A stretch of DNA of 64,000 nucleotides from Amycolatopsis endophytica. GTDB taxonomy: Bacteria > Actinomycetota > Actinomycetes > Mycobacteriales > Pseudonocardiaceae. Location of the stretch: positions 2,170,001 to 2,234,000 of the forward strand of contig NZ_JACCFK010000001.1 in assembly GCF_013410405.1 (NCBI RefSeq), given 5' to 3'. Each line of letters starts with the position of its first letter. Position 1 is the stretch's first letter. This document shows positions 8,775 through 17,564 of the stretch, in pieces. The notes beneath the pieces were generated by a model. It searched no databases. It was given only the letters and a program-made list of their open reading frames with translations, and was not told the DNA's origin. The position numbers and the translations under genes were made by a program.

Positions 8775-9817
8775 CCGCAAGCCCTGATCCCGACCTCGCC
8801 GCCGGTGTGCGCGAGTTCTTCGCCGACCGCGCGGCCGAAGCGGCCGCCGACTTCGACCGGAGCGGCCGGTTCCCCCGCGAGCTGTGGGACGCTGCCGAAG
8901 ACCTCGGACTGACCCTGGTCGCGGTCGACGAGGCCCGAGGGGGCTCCGGCGGCTCGCTCACCGACCAGCTGACGGTCCTGGTGACGGCGGCGAGGTATGC
9001 CGCACCCCTGCCGCTCGCCGAAACGGCGCTCGCCGCGTACCTCCTCGCCACCGCCGGCGTCCCGGTGCCGAAGGGTCCGCTGACCGTCGTGCCGGGAAAC
9101 GCCCTCCGGCTGAGTGGCGGCACTCTGCACGGCGCGGCCCGTGACGTCGCGTGGGCGAGGACTGCCGGCTTGGTGGTCGCGCTGACGAACGACGACGAGG
9201 GCCGGGCCCGGGTCGTCGCCTTCGACCCTTCCGGGTGCGAACGCGAAAACGGCAGCGATGTGGCCGGCCTTCCCCGGGATCACCTCCGGGTCGAGGCCGA
9301 CGCGGTGGTCGACGCAGGCACCGAACTCACCCGGGCCGACCTGCGGGCCCGCGGTGCGCTCCTGCGGGCAGGCCAGATGGCCGGCGCGCTCGCCGCCACA
9401 CACTCGCTCACCAGCCGTTACGTCGAGGAACGAGTCCAGTTCGGCCGTCCGATCGGCCGATTCCAGGCCGTGCAGGCGCACACTGTGGCCATCGTCCAGG
9501 CCGCCGAGATCACCGCGATGAGCACGTGGCGGGCGGCCGCCGTCGCCGCCCGCCGCCCGGCCCGGTTCGAGGCGTTCGCGGCCAAGCTCGTCGCGAACGA
9601 AGCCGCGCGCACCGCGGTCCGAGCGGCCCACCAGGCGCACGGCGCGATCGGCATGACCCGCGAATACCCCCTGCACCTGCACACCCGGCGCCTCAACGCC
9701 TGGCAGCACGAATTCGGCACCGAGGGGGAGCTCGCCACCGCGATCGGCGCGGCTGTGGCGCCCGGTTCGTTTTCCCGCACGGTCTCCGACCACGACCCCG
9801 ACATCGAGGTGCCATGA
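8771..9817 (+). CDS. Acyl-CoA dehydrogenase, small subunit of a two-gene enzyme (pair 1)
   Basis: 348 residues, shorter and more divergent than its neighbour. The C-terminal helical domain is clear (RAGQMAGALAATHSLTSRYV, ERVQFGRPIGRFQAVQ, HQAHGAIGMTREYPLHLHTR). The middle beta domain is short and lacks the SEPDxGSD flavin motif of the large subunit. This matches the partner subunits of heteromeric actinobacterial acyl-CoA dehydrogenases, where FAD and substrate sites form between unlike chains. Start and stop overlap both neighbours by 4 bases. Alone it is probably inactive. Confidence 0.87.
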   Translation: MTASPDPDLAAGVREFFADRAAEAAADFDRSGRFPRELWDAAEDLGLTLVAVDEARGGSGGSLTDQLTVLVTAARYAAPLPLAETALAAYLLATAGVPVPKGPLTVVPGNALRLSGGTLHGAARDVAWARTAGLVVALTNDDEGRARVVAFDPSGCERENGSDVAGLPRDHLRVEADAVVDAGTELTRADLRARGALLRAGQMAGALAATHSLTSRYVEERVQFGRPIGRFQAVQAHTVAIVQAAEITAMSTWRAAAVAARRPARFEAFAAKLVANEAARTAVRAAHQAHGAIGMTREYPLHLHTRRLNAWQHEFGTEGELATAIGAAVAPGSFSRTVSDHDPDIEVP

Positions 9818-10581
9818 CTGACGACGTGACCATGGAGCGCACCGGCTTCGTCGCCGACATCGTGATCCACCGCGGTCCGGCGAACTTCTTCGACGCGGAC
9901 GTTCTCCGCCGGGTGGCCGATCTCGGCGAGCGCGTGTCCACCGAGGACGACATCCGCGTCATCGTGCTGAGCTCGGCCGGGAAGCACTTCTGCGCGGGCG
10001 CGGACTTCGGCTCCGGTTCGCTGGCGGACGACCGCGACCGCGCCGCCGCCGAGATCTACGAACACGGTGCGCGGTTGTTCGACCTGCCACTGCCCATCGT
10101 GGCCGCGGTCCAGGGCGCGGCCGTTGGCGGCGGGCTGGGTCTCGCATGCGCCGCCGATTTCCGGGTCGCATCCCCCGCCACCCGCTTCACCGCCAACTTC
10201 ACCGCGCTCGGCTTCCACCACGGCTTCGGCCTGTCGGTGACGCTGCCACGCATCGTCGGCCCGCAGCGCGCGCTCGACATGCTGCTCACCGGACGGCGCG
10301 TCGACGGAACGGAAGCCCTGCGGACGGGGCTGGCCGACCGCCTCGTCGAGCCGGGCGACGAGCGCACCGGAGCCCTGGCTCTGGCCGAGGACATCGCGGC
10401 CCTGGCACCGCTCGCCGTGCGGTCGTGCAGGCGGACGCTCCGTGCGGAACTTGCCGCTGAGGTACGCGCCGCACTCGCGCACGAACTCGAGGAGCAGCGC
10501 CGGTTGTGGCGCACCGAAGACAGCCGCATCGGCATCGCCGCGGCCCGCGCCCGGACGGAACCGGTGTTCACCGGTCGGTGA
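9814..10581 (+). CDS. Enoyl-CoA hydratase/isomerase family (crotonase) protein with atypical active site
   Basis: 255 residues. The CoA-binding and oxyanion-hole elements are intact: GKHFCAGADF near 57-65 and GAAVGGGLGLA near 101-111. The two acid-base glutamates of classical hydratases are not: the position in GGGCE is Gly109, and the position in FGQPE is Phe129 (RFTANFTALGF). It is therefore unlikely to be an ordinary enoyl-CoA hydratase; crotonase relatives lacking these residues act as isomerases, hydrolases, or C-C bond forming or breaking enzymes. It ends operon A and overlaps the small dehydrogenase subunit by ATGA. The MaoC protein at 19805 may supply the hydration step instead. Confidence 0.85.
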   Translation: MTDDVTMERTGFVADIVIHRGPANFFDADVLRRVADLGERVSTEDDIRVIVLSSAGKHFCAGADFGSGSLADDRDRAAAEIYEHGARLFDLPLPIVAAVQGAAVGGGLGLACAADFRVASPATRFTANFTALGFHHGFGLSVTLPRIVGPQRALDMLLTGRRVDGTEALRTGLADRLVEPGDERTGALALAEDIAALAPLAVRSCRRTLRAELAAEVRAALAHELEEQRRLWRTEDSRIGIAAARARTEPVFTGR

Positions 10582-10626
10582 ACCCTCGCGGCGGGCGCGG
10601 TGGAGGCGGACCTGTCGCCTAGATTT

Positions 10627-10646
10627 TGCATACGTCTTGATATACA
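10627..10646 (+). promoter_or_regulatory. Putative GntR operator overlapping the promoter of operon B
   Basis: TGCATAC (10627-10633), 7 bases, TATAC (10641-10645). TATACA at 10641-10646 is a plausible -10 box, about 45 bases before the GTG of the acyl-CoA dehydrogenase at 10691. It is identical in arm sequence and spacing to the elements at 6393 and 19147. Confidence 0.6.
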
Positions 10647-10690
10647 GTCGGCCCGAGCCCGGGACGACGTGAGCTAAGGGGCTGATCGAC

Positions 10691-11854
10691 GTGGATCTGG
10701 AGTTCGACACCCGGAACGAGCAGTTCCGCCGGGAGGTGTCGGCCTGGCTCGACGAAAACGCCCCGGCCGGGCGACTTTCTCCACCGGCCACCGCGGAAGG
10801 GCTGAGGCAACACCTGGCGTGGGAGCGTCGCCTGTTCGAGGCCGGCTACGCCGCACCGGGTTGGCCGCGGCGGTTCGGCGGCCTCGGGCTGGACCTGTGG
10901 GGCGAGACCGTTTTCGACGAGGAGTACGTCCGCCGGCGACTGCCCGAGCGGCTGAACAAGATGGCGCTCATTCACGGCGCACGCACCGTGCTGGTGCACG
11001 GAACCGAGGAGCAGCAACGGAACTGGCTGCCCGGCGTGCTCGACTGCTCGGACATCTGGTGCCAGGGCTTCTCCGAACCCGACGCGGGCAGTGACCTGGC
11101 GAGCCTGCGTACCACGGGCCGTCTCGACGGAGACGAAATCGTCCTCAACGGACAGAAGACGTGGACGTCCAACGGAGCCATCGCCACGCACATGTACGCG
11201 CTCGTGCGCACCGACCCCGCCGCACCGAAACATCACGGGATCAGCTTCCTCGTTTTCGACCTGCGAACGCCAGGCGTCGAGATCCGGCCGATGCGCCAGC
11301 TTCACGGCCACTCGGGATTCGCCGAGGTGTTCTTCACCGACGTCCGCGTCCCGCTGACGAGCGTGGTCGGTGAGCTCAACGACGGGTGGCGCGTGGCGCA
11401 GACGGCGCTGCGGCTCGAACGGGGGTCTGCCCGAGGCAGCCATACGCGACTCGTGGCGGCCCTGGACGCCCTGACCGAGGCCGCCGCGAGAGCCGGAGCC
11501 GATCGGGGACTGCGAGAGCGTGTCGGCTCCCTGCGCGCCTGGGTGTTCGCCTACGTCCGGGCCACTTACGCGCTGATCGACACGGTCGACCGCGGCGGCG
11601 ACGACGGAGTGGTCGCCAGCGTGAACAAACTCGGCCTGTCCGAGATCCAGACCGCGATCCACGATCTGTGGCTCGAAGTGCTCGGCGACGAGGCCGAGCT
11701 GGTCGACGAGCTCGGCCCGGACGGTGAGCTGCTCGGCCTGCGCCGAGACTACTGGCACTCACGCGCCCAGGAGATCTTCGCCGGCAGCAGCGAAATCCAG
11801 CGCAACATCATCGCCGAACGAGGTCTCGGCCTTCCCCGTGAGGTGTCCCGATGA
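10691..11854 (+). CDS. Acyl-CoA dehydrogenase, large subunit of a two-gene enzyme (pair 2)
   Basis: 387 residues. FAD/substrate motifs are complete: WCQGFSEPDAGSDLASLRTT, QKTWTSNGAIATHMYALVRT, a glutamate in ALRLERGSARGSH, and the C-terminal EIFAGSSEIQRNIIAERGLGLP. It oxidises an acyl-CoA to the 2,3-enoyl-CoA, passing electrons to ETF. It opens operon B just downstream of a GntR-type element. It overlaps the next dehydrogenase gene by ATGA, repeating the large/small subunit order of operon A, so the island holds two heteromeric dehydrogenases, presumably for successive cycles or different intermediates. GTG start; AAGGGG lies upstream. Confidence 0.9.
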   Translation: MDLEFDTRNEQFRREVSAWLDENAPAGRLSPPATAEGLRQHLAWERRLFEAGYAAPGWPRRFGGLGLDLWGETVFDEEYVRRRLPERLNKMALIHGARTVLVHGTEEQQRNWLPGVLDCSDIWCQGFSEPDAGSDLASLRTTGRLDGDEIVLNGQKTWTSNGAIATHMYALVRTDPAAPKHHGISFLVFDLRTPGVEIRPMRQLHGHSGFAEVFFTDVRVPLTSVVGELNDGWRVAQTALRLERGSARGSHTRLVAALDALTEAAARAGADRGLRERVGSLRAWVFAYVRATYALIDTVDRGGDDGVVASVNKLGLSEIQTAIHDLWLEVLGDEAELVDELGPDGELLGLRRDYWHSRAQEIFAGSSEIQRNIIAERGLGLPREVSR

Positions 11855-12879
11855 ACACCGCGTTCTCCCCTGAACAAGACGAACTGCGCACCAGTGTCCG
11901 GCGGCTGTTCGAGAACGTGGTGCCGGCCGCGGTACTGCGTCAGCTGTGGGAAACCGAGACCGGGCGGAGCCCGCAGGTGTGGAAGGGGCTCGCCGAGATC
12001 GGCGTACCCGCGCTGCTCGTGCCCGAGGAGTACGAGGGGCTCGGTGCCGACGAGCTCGACCTGTTTTTCGTACTGGAGGAGGCCGGCCGAGCCGCCTTGC
12101 CCGACGCGATCCTCGAATCGTGCGTGCTCGCTCCCATCCTGCTCGCGGGGTCCACCGCCGATGGGCTCAAGCGGCGGTGGCTGCCCGCGCTGGCCACCGG
12201 TGAGGCTCGGGCGACCGTCGCGTTCGACGGCGCGCGAGCGGTGCCGGACGCGCACCTGAGCGATCTCGTCCTCGTCGTCGACGGAGACCAGGTCGTCGCC
12301 TACGAGCGTGGAGAGGTCACCGTGCGGCCGGTCCCGTCGATGGATCCCTCGCGCCGGCCCGCCTCCGTCACGGCGCGGGCCGGGAGCGGTGTCAGGGTCG
12401 ACGGTGCCCCGGTGGCCCGGGCACGAGCAGCCCGGCTGGCCGGCTCGGCGGTCCTGCTGGGCGGTGTGGGATCCCGGCTGGTCGAGTTCGCGGTCGCCTA
12501 CGCGAAAGTCCGGGAGCAGTTCGGCCGGCCGATCGGGTCGTTCCAGGCGATCAAGCACCAGCTCGCCACCGCGCACAGCCGCAACGAGCTCGCCCGGCAC
12601 GCCGCGGTGGGCGCGATGTACGACCTGGCGCACCGGGCCGGTTCGAGCTCCGACACCGCCGTGCTCGCGCACGTGTGCGCGCTCGAAGCCGAGCGCGAAA
12701 GCAACCGGGTCAGCCTCCAAGTACACGGCGGCATCGGTTTCACCTGGGAACACGACCTGCAGATCTGGCTCAAGCACGGCAAATCACTGGAACTCGGGTA
12801 CGGCACCTGGCGCGAGACGGCCTACGCCGCCGGTGCCGGCACCGTCCTCTCCGGACGAAGTGAAGGAGGAACACGATGA
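11851..12879 (+). CDS. Acyl-CoA dehydrogenase, small subunit of a two-gene enzyme (pair 2)
   Basis: 342 residues. The N-terminal helical domain (SPEQDELRTSVRRLFENVVP), IGVPALLVPEEYEGLG and the C-terminal domain (KVREQFGRPIGSFQAIKHQL, VSLQVHGGIGFTWEHDLQIW) are acyl-CoA dehydrogenase signatures. The central flavin-binding beta domain is reduced and lacks a SEPDxGSD motif. It is the expected partner of the preceding gene in an alpha2beta2 enzyme; heteromerisation is inferred from gene order and the 4-base overlaps on both sides. Confidence 0.87.
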   Translation: MNTAFSPEQDELRTSVRRLFENVVPAAVLRQLWETETGRSPQVWKGLAEIGVPALLVPEEYEGLGADELDLFFVLEEAGRAALPDAILESCVLAPILLAGSTADGLKRRWLPALATGEARATVAFDGARAVPDAHLSDLVLVVDGDQVVAYERGEVTVRPVPSMDPSRRPASVTARAGSGVRVDGAPVARARAARLAGSAVLLGGVGSRLVEFAVAYAKVREQFGRPIGSFQAIKHQLATAHSRNELARHAAVGAMYDLAHRAGSSSDTAVLAHVCALEAERESNRVSLQVHGGIGFTWEHDLQIWLKHGKSLELGYGTWRETAYAAGAGTVLSGRSEGGTR

Positions 12880-13637
12880 ACGGCAATGGCAGGCTGACCG
12901 GCCGCCGCGCCGTCGTGACCGGGGCGGGCCAGGGCATCGGCCGCGCCGTCGCGGAGCGGTTCGCCCGGGAGGGCGCGAAGGTCACCGTCGTCGACGTCAA
13001 CGAGACGGGCCTCAAGGAGGTCGTGTCCGGTATCGCGGCCGAAGGCGGCGAAGCGCTGGCTGTCACCTGTGACGTGACCCGGCGGGCCGAGGTCTTCGAG
13101 GCCGCAGCGCAGGCCGCGGCGGCGTTCGGTCCCGTCGACGTCCTGGCCTGCATCGCGGGAATCACCCGGCCGGCGATGCTCGGGAAGATGACCGAAGAGG
13201 ATTGGGACGCGGTGCTCGACACGCATCTGAAGGGGAGCCTGTTCTGGGTACAGGCGGTGCTCGACCCGATGCGCGAAGCGGCCGCCGGGAAGATCATCCT
13301 CACCACTTCGGCAGCCGGGCTGATCGGCTCGATCGGCCAGGTCAACTACGCGGTCGCCAAAGCGGGGATGCTCGGCATGACGCGGTCTGCCGCCCGCGAG
13401 CTGGCCCGGTACGGGATCACCGTCAACGCGGTGGCGCCGGCGGCATCGACGCCGATGACTCACACCATCCGCACCGACGAGCGCTTCGCGGACAAGTTCC
13501 TCGACGAGGTTCCCCTGCGTCGCTGGGCCGAACCCGAAGAGGTCGCCGGTACTTACGTCCACCTCGCCAGCCCGGACGCCGACTACGTGACCGGCCAGGT
13601 CCTCTCGGTGGACGGCGGCCGCGCGATGGTGCGCTGA
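12876..13637 (+). CDS. SDR family NAD(P)-dependent oxidoreductase (3-hydroxyacyl-CoA dehydrogenase/FabG-like)
   Basis: 253 residues, classical short-chain dehydrogenase. The cofactor motif TGAGQGIG is at 15-22 with an acidic residue after strand 2 (VVDVNE), suggesting NAD preference. The catalytic triad is Ser145 (TTSAAG), Tyr158 and Lys162 (NYAVAKAG). It likely oxidises the hydroxyl formed by hydration of an enoyl-CoA, or another ring hydroxyl. It overlaps the dehydrogenase subunit by ATGA. GGAGG lies just before the ATG (GAAGGAGGAACACG). Confidence 0.9.
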   Translation: MNGNGRLTGRRAVVTGAGQGIGRAVAERFAREGAKVTVVDVNETGLKEVVSGIAAEGGEALAVTCDVTRRAEVFEAAAQAAAAFGPVDVLACIAGITRPAMLGKMTEEDWDAVLDTHLKGSLFWVQAVLDPMREAAAGKIILTTSAAGLIGSIGQVNYAVAKAGMLGMTRSAARELARYGITVNAVAPAASTPMTHTIRTDERFADKFLDEVPLRRWAEPEEVAGTYVHLASPDADYVTGQVLSVDGGRAMVR

Positions 13638-13677
13638 CCGCACTCGCGATACCCGAATACGGAGGTCAACGACGACC

Positions 13678-16128
13678 ATGAGCGCACCAGTCTCCCCGCT
13701 CCGCCCGGACGACCGAGCCGAGCACATCCCCCGCCGCCGGCTGTCGCGAGTGGACGGACCGCTGCGGCGGGACGGCGACGCGGTCGCATCCGGGCAGGCG
13801 CACTACCTCGACGACGTGGTGCTGCCGGGCATGCTGCACGCGGCGATCCTCCGCAGCCCGCACCCGCACGCGCGGATCCGGTCCGTGGACACCTCGGCAG
13901 CCGAGCGCTGCGCCGGTGTGCGGGTCGCCGTCTCCGGCGAAGACTTGCGCGGCCAGTCCGATCCGGTCCCCCACTACTTCGACCCGGGACTGTTCGGGTT
14001 CAACACCGCGGACTTCTTCGCGTTGGCGGTGGACAAGGTGAGGTGGGTGGGCGAGCCGGTCGCCGCGGTGGTCGCCGACTCGCTCGCCAACGCCGAAGCC
14101 GCCCTCGCCGCCATCGTCGTGGACTACGACGTCCTGCCGTCGGTCATCGAGGCCGAAGACGCGCTGGCGGACGACGCGGTCCGCGTGTTCGACCACTGGG
14201 ACCGCAACCTGCTCGGTGTCCTGCCCTTCGCGCACGGCGACGCGGCAGGACGACTTGCGGGCGCACCGCACCGGGTCCGGGAACGCATCACCATCGGCCG
14301 TCACCAGGGGGTGCCGCTCGAGCCGCGGGGGTACATCGGCTCGTGGGAGCGGCGGGGACGCGGACGTCTGGAGCTGTGGGCCTCGACGCAGAGTCCCCAC
14401 CTGGTGCGCACGGGCTTGGCCCGCATCCTGCACCTTCCGGAAGAGCGGATCCGGGTCATCGCCCCGCGGATGGGCGGCGGGTTCGGGCACAAGTTCAACG
14501 GCTACTCCGAGGAACTGCTGGTCTGCCTGCTGAGCAGGCTCGTCGGCGCGCCGGTCAAGTGGGTCGAGACCCGGGCGGACTCGCTCCTGGTCGGCGCCCG
14601 CGAGTTCGCCCACGACATCGAGGCCGGATTCGACGACGACGGCCTGCTGGTGGCGTTCACCGTCAGGATGATCGCCAACATCGGCTGCCTGGCTTCGTGG
14701 GGCGGCTGGGGAATGGCGTTCATGGCCGGACTGACCTTCCCCGGCCCGTACGTGTGCGAGAACTACTCGATCGAGACCCTGCCCGTGATCACCAACAAAG
14801 CGCCGTGGAACGGCTACCGCGGGTACGGGAAGGAACAGGCGGCGGTCGTCCTGGAACGCGTGATGGACGTCATCGCCGCGCGGCTGGACCTCGATCCGGC
14901 CGAGGTCCGGCGCCGGAACATGCGGCCCGCCGACAGTTTTCCGCTGTGGGCGGCGGGCAAGCACCTCGACTCGGGGGACCACCGGGGCGCATTGGACAAG
15001 GTCGTGCGTCTCTCGCGGTATCACGAACTGCGCCGGCAGCGTGACGAAGACACGGGCGCCGCCCGGCTTCGCGGGGTCGGCATCGGGTTCGAGCTGACTC
15101 CGGAAGGCGGGGAGCTGCTCGGCACGTCGGTGCGCGGGCACGACACGTCCACGGTGCGCGTGCACCCCGGCGGGACCGTCACGGTCCTCACCGGCGTGAC
15201 GAGCCCGGGCACCGGCAACGAGACGTCCATCGCCTACCTCGTGGCCCGCGAACTCGGCATCGGCCTCGACCAGGTCGAGGTCGTGCAAGGCGACACGGAC
15301 CGGTGCCCCTTCGGCTACGGGAACTTTTCCAGCCGGTCGTTGAACAGCGGTGGTGCCGCCGCGGTGCTCGCCGCACGGGAGATCCGCGGGCGCCTGGTCG
15401 CGGTGGCCGCCGGGGAGTTCGGCTGCGACGCGAGCGACGTGGCCGCACGCGACGGCCGGCTGGTCAACGTGCGCGACGAGGACCAGTCCGTGCCCTTCGC
15501 CGAGCTCGTGCTGCGGGTGTACCAGACCGGTTCCAGCGACCCCGGCGTCGGCCAGGCCCTGCTCGAAGCCACCAGGGTCGAAGGGCCGCACAACTACCAC
15601 CACGATCCGGGCGAAAGCGGCCTCACCAACGCTTACCCGATGTACTCGTCCACGTCCGCCGTCGCGGTCGTCGAGGTGGACCCCGAAACCGGGGTCGTGA
15701 CGCTTGCCGACCTGTTCGCGGTCGGCGACTGCGGGACGATCGTCAACCACAATTTCGTCAACAGCCAGCTGTACGGGGCGCTCGCCCAGGGCGTCGGCGG
15801 CGCGCTGTGGGAGCACAGCCCCTACGACGACGGCACCGGCGAACCGCTGGCGCGGACGTTCAAGCACTACCTGCTGCCCCGGGCACCCGACCTCCCGGCC
15901 ATGGTCGTGGACCACCAGGAGACCCCTTCTCCGTTCACGCTCATGGGCACCAAGGGGGCCGGTGAGAGCGGGGTCGGCGCGGCGATGGCCGCGGTGGTCA
16001 ACGCCGTCAACGACGCCTTGCGGCCGGTCGGTGCGTCCGTCACGGATCTCCCCCTCGATCCGCCGCGCGTCCTTCGCGCGATCGGCGAAGCGAGGACCCG
16101 GCAATCAGCTGAGAGGCGGGACGCGTGA
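13678..16128 (+). CDS. Molybdenum hydroxylase (xanthine dehydrogenase family), molybdopterin-binding large subunit
   Basis: 816 residues, normal for the large subunit. The N-terminal aldehyde-oxidase a/b hammerhead domain (YLDDVVLPGMLHAAILRSPHPHARI, VRWVGEPVAAVVADS) is followed by the Mo-cofactor domain with APRMGGGFGHKF, APWNGYRGYGKEQ and the active-site Glu763 in MGTKGAGESG. Such enzymes hydroxylate aromatic, heterocyclic or aldehyde carbons with water, or reductively dehydroxylate aryl-CoA. The substrate class cannot be fixed from motifs. FAD and 2Fe-2S subunits follow with 4-base overlaps, so the whole CoxL/M/S-type enzyme is encoded. No cofactor-maturation gene is nearby. Confidence 0.9.
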   Translation: MSAPVSPLRPDDRAEHIPRRRLSRVDGPLRRDGDAVASGQAHYLDDVVLPGMLHAAILRSPHPHARIRSVDTSAAERCAGVRVAVSGEDLRGQSDPVPHYFDPGLFGFNTADFFALAVDKVRWVGEPVAAVVADSLANAEAALAAIVVDYDVLPSVIEAEDALADDAVRVFDHWDRNLLGVLPFAHGDAAGRLAGAPHRVRERITIGRHQGVPLEPRGYIGSWERRGRGRLELWASTQSPHLVRTGLARILHLPEERIRVIAPRMGGGFGHKFNGYSEELLVCLLSRLVGAPVKWVETRADSLLVGAREFAHDIEAGFDDDGLLVAFTVRMIANIGCLASWGGWGMAFMAGLTFPGPYVCENYSIETLPVITNKAPWNGYRGYGKEQAAVVLERVMDVIAARLDLDPAEVRRRNMRPADSFPLWAAGKHLDSGDHRGALDKVVRLSRYHELRRQRDEDTGAARLRGVGIGFELTPEGGELLGTSVRGHDTSTVRVHPGGTVTVLTGVTSPGTGNETSIAYLVARELGIGLDQVEVVQGDTDRCPFGYGNFSSRSLNSGGAAAVLAAREIRGRLVAVAAGEFGCDASDVAARDGRLVNVRDEDQSVPFAELVLRVYQTGSSDPGVGQALLEATRVEGPHNYHHDPGESGLTNAYPMYSSTSAVAVVEVDPETGVVTLADLFAVGDCGTIVNHNFVNSQLYGALAQGVGGALWEHSPYDDGTGEPLARTFKHYLLPRAPDLPAMVVDHQETPSPFTLMGTKGAGESGVGAAMAAVVNAVNDALRPVGASVTDLPLDPPRVLRAIGEARTRQSAERRDA

Positions 16129-16940
16129 TTCCCGAGACCCTGCGGTACCACCGGCCGGGCTCCCTGCCGGAAGCGACCGCGATCCTCGCCGAGCATGCCG
16201 GTGACATCCGGGTGCTCGGCGGGGGCACGGCGCTCATCCCCTGCCTGATCCGCGGCGAGGTCACCGTCGGCCACGTCCTCGACCTGCGCGCTCTCGGCCT
16301 CGGCGTGATCCGCGAGGTGCCCGGCGGCGTCGAGATCGGCGCGATGGTCACCTACGCGGACGTCCTCGGCTCGGCGGTCGTCGCCGAGCGGGTGCCGCTG
16401 GTCGCGCGGGTCGCCCGTGGCATCACCGGCGGCAGGCAGATCACCCAGCAGGGCACGCTGGTCGGTTCGGCCTGCTTCAGCTTCCCCACCAGCGACGCGC
16501 CGGGCATGTTCGCCGCGCTGCGGGCCCGTTTCCGGATCGCGGGTCCGTCCGGAACGCGCGAAGTGCCCGCCGCCGACTTCTTCGTCGACGCCCACCGAGT
16601 CGACCTCGGCGAAGCGGAACTGGTCACCGGCGTGGTGCTTCCGTCGACGGCGCGCGGCGGCTACTGCAAGATCAAGCACGCGAGCGGCTCGTGGCCGATC
16701 GCGACCGCCGCCGCGGTCTTCGACGACGCGTCGCCCGGGCGGCTACGGGTCGCGCTGGGCGCGATCCAGGCGGTGCCGCTGGTCGTGAGCGTCGACGATC
16801 CGGGACAGCTGGCCGAGCGGGTGCGCGAGGCCGTCGACGCACCGTGGAGCGACGTCCTGGCCCCCGCGGACTACCGGACCCGGGTCGCGCCGGTCGTGGC
16901 GCGCCGCGCGGTCGACGAACTGCTGGAGGTTTTGCCATGA
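16125..16940 (+). CDS. Molybdenum hydroxylase, FAD-binding medium subunit
   Basis: 271 residues. The FAD motif IRVLGGGTALIPCLIRGEV near residues 27-45 and the second motif TGGRQITQQGTLVGSACFSFPTSD (equivalent to the usual IRN-xGTxGG) identify a CoxM-type subunit. It transfers electrons between the 2Fe-2S subunit and its acceptor. ATGA-type overlaps with the large subunit upstream and the iron-sulfur subunit downstream indicate stoichiometric co-translation. Confidence 0.9.
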   Translation: MIPETLRYHRPGSLPEATAILAEHAGDIRVLGGGTALIPCLIRGEVTVGHVLDLRALGLGVIREVPGGVEIGAMVTYADVLGSAVVAERVPLVARVARGITGGRQITQQGTLVGSACFSFPTSDAPGMFAALRARFRIAGPSGTREVPAADFFVDAHRVDLGEAELVTGVVLPSTARGGYCKIKHASGSWPIATAAAVFDDASPGRLRVALGAIQAVPLVVSVDDPGQLAERVREAVDAPWSDVLAPADYRTRVAPVVARRAVDELLEVLP

Positions 16941-17455
16941 CCACGTCGAACGACTCCGCGCCGCACCGGCGCCGGATCACGCTCACCGTCAACGGGCGGC
17001 CGGAAGACGTCGAGATCACCGACGGCGAACTGCTCGTCGACGTGCTTCGGCACCGGTTGCGGCTGACCGGGACACACGCCGGCTGTTACAACGGCGACTG
17101 CGGAGCCTGCACGGTCCGGGTCGGCGGGACGATCGCCAAGTCGTGCCTCCTGCTGGCGGCCAGCGTGGACGGCGCCGCGATCACCACGCTCGAGGGGTTC
17201 TCCGGCACCGAAGGACTCAGTGAGCTGCAGCAGGCATTGTGGGAACGCGACGCGTTCCAGTGCGGATTCTGCATCGCCGGTCACGTGTTCGCGCTCGACG
17301 ACATGCTGACGCGCACGCCCGACCCGACGGAATCGGACGTCCGCGACGCGTTGATCGGAAATCTCTGCCGGTGCACCGGCTACGTCAACCTCGTCGAAGC
17401 GGTCCTGGACATCGCGGAGCGCCGACGCGAGCTCGGCGCCGCGGAAGCTGGGTGA
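16937..17455 (+). CDS. Molybdenum hydroxylase, 2Fe-2S small subunit
   Basis: 172 residues, CoxS type. Cys50, Cys55, Cys58 and Cys70 (CYNGDCGACT...C) form the plant-ferredoxin-type cluster site. Cys109, Cys112, Cys144 and Cys146 (CGFC...CRC) form the second cluster site next to the molybdopterin. All eight ligands are present. It is the last gene of operon B and converges on the thiolase-like gene. Confidence 0.93.
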   Translation: MTTSNDSAPHRRRITLTVNGRPEDVEITDGELLVDVLRHRLRLTGTHAGCYNGDCGACTVRVGGTIAKSCLLLAASVDGAAITTLEGFSGTEGLSELQQALWERDAFQCGFCIAGHVFALDDMLTRTPDPTESDVRDALIGNLCRCTGYVNLVEAVLDIAERRRELGAAEAG

Positions 17456-17564
17456 CGGGGGCGGCTACGCCAGGTCGAAGGGCGCGGGTCAGGCCGAAGA
17501 GGTAGGACGTGCCGCCGGCCGCGTGATTCGCCTCGGCCAGCTGTACCGGGGCCGGCCAGGCACG

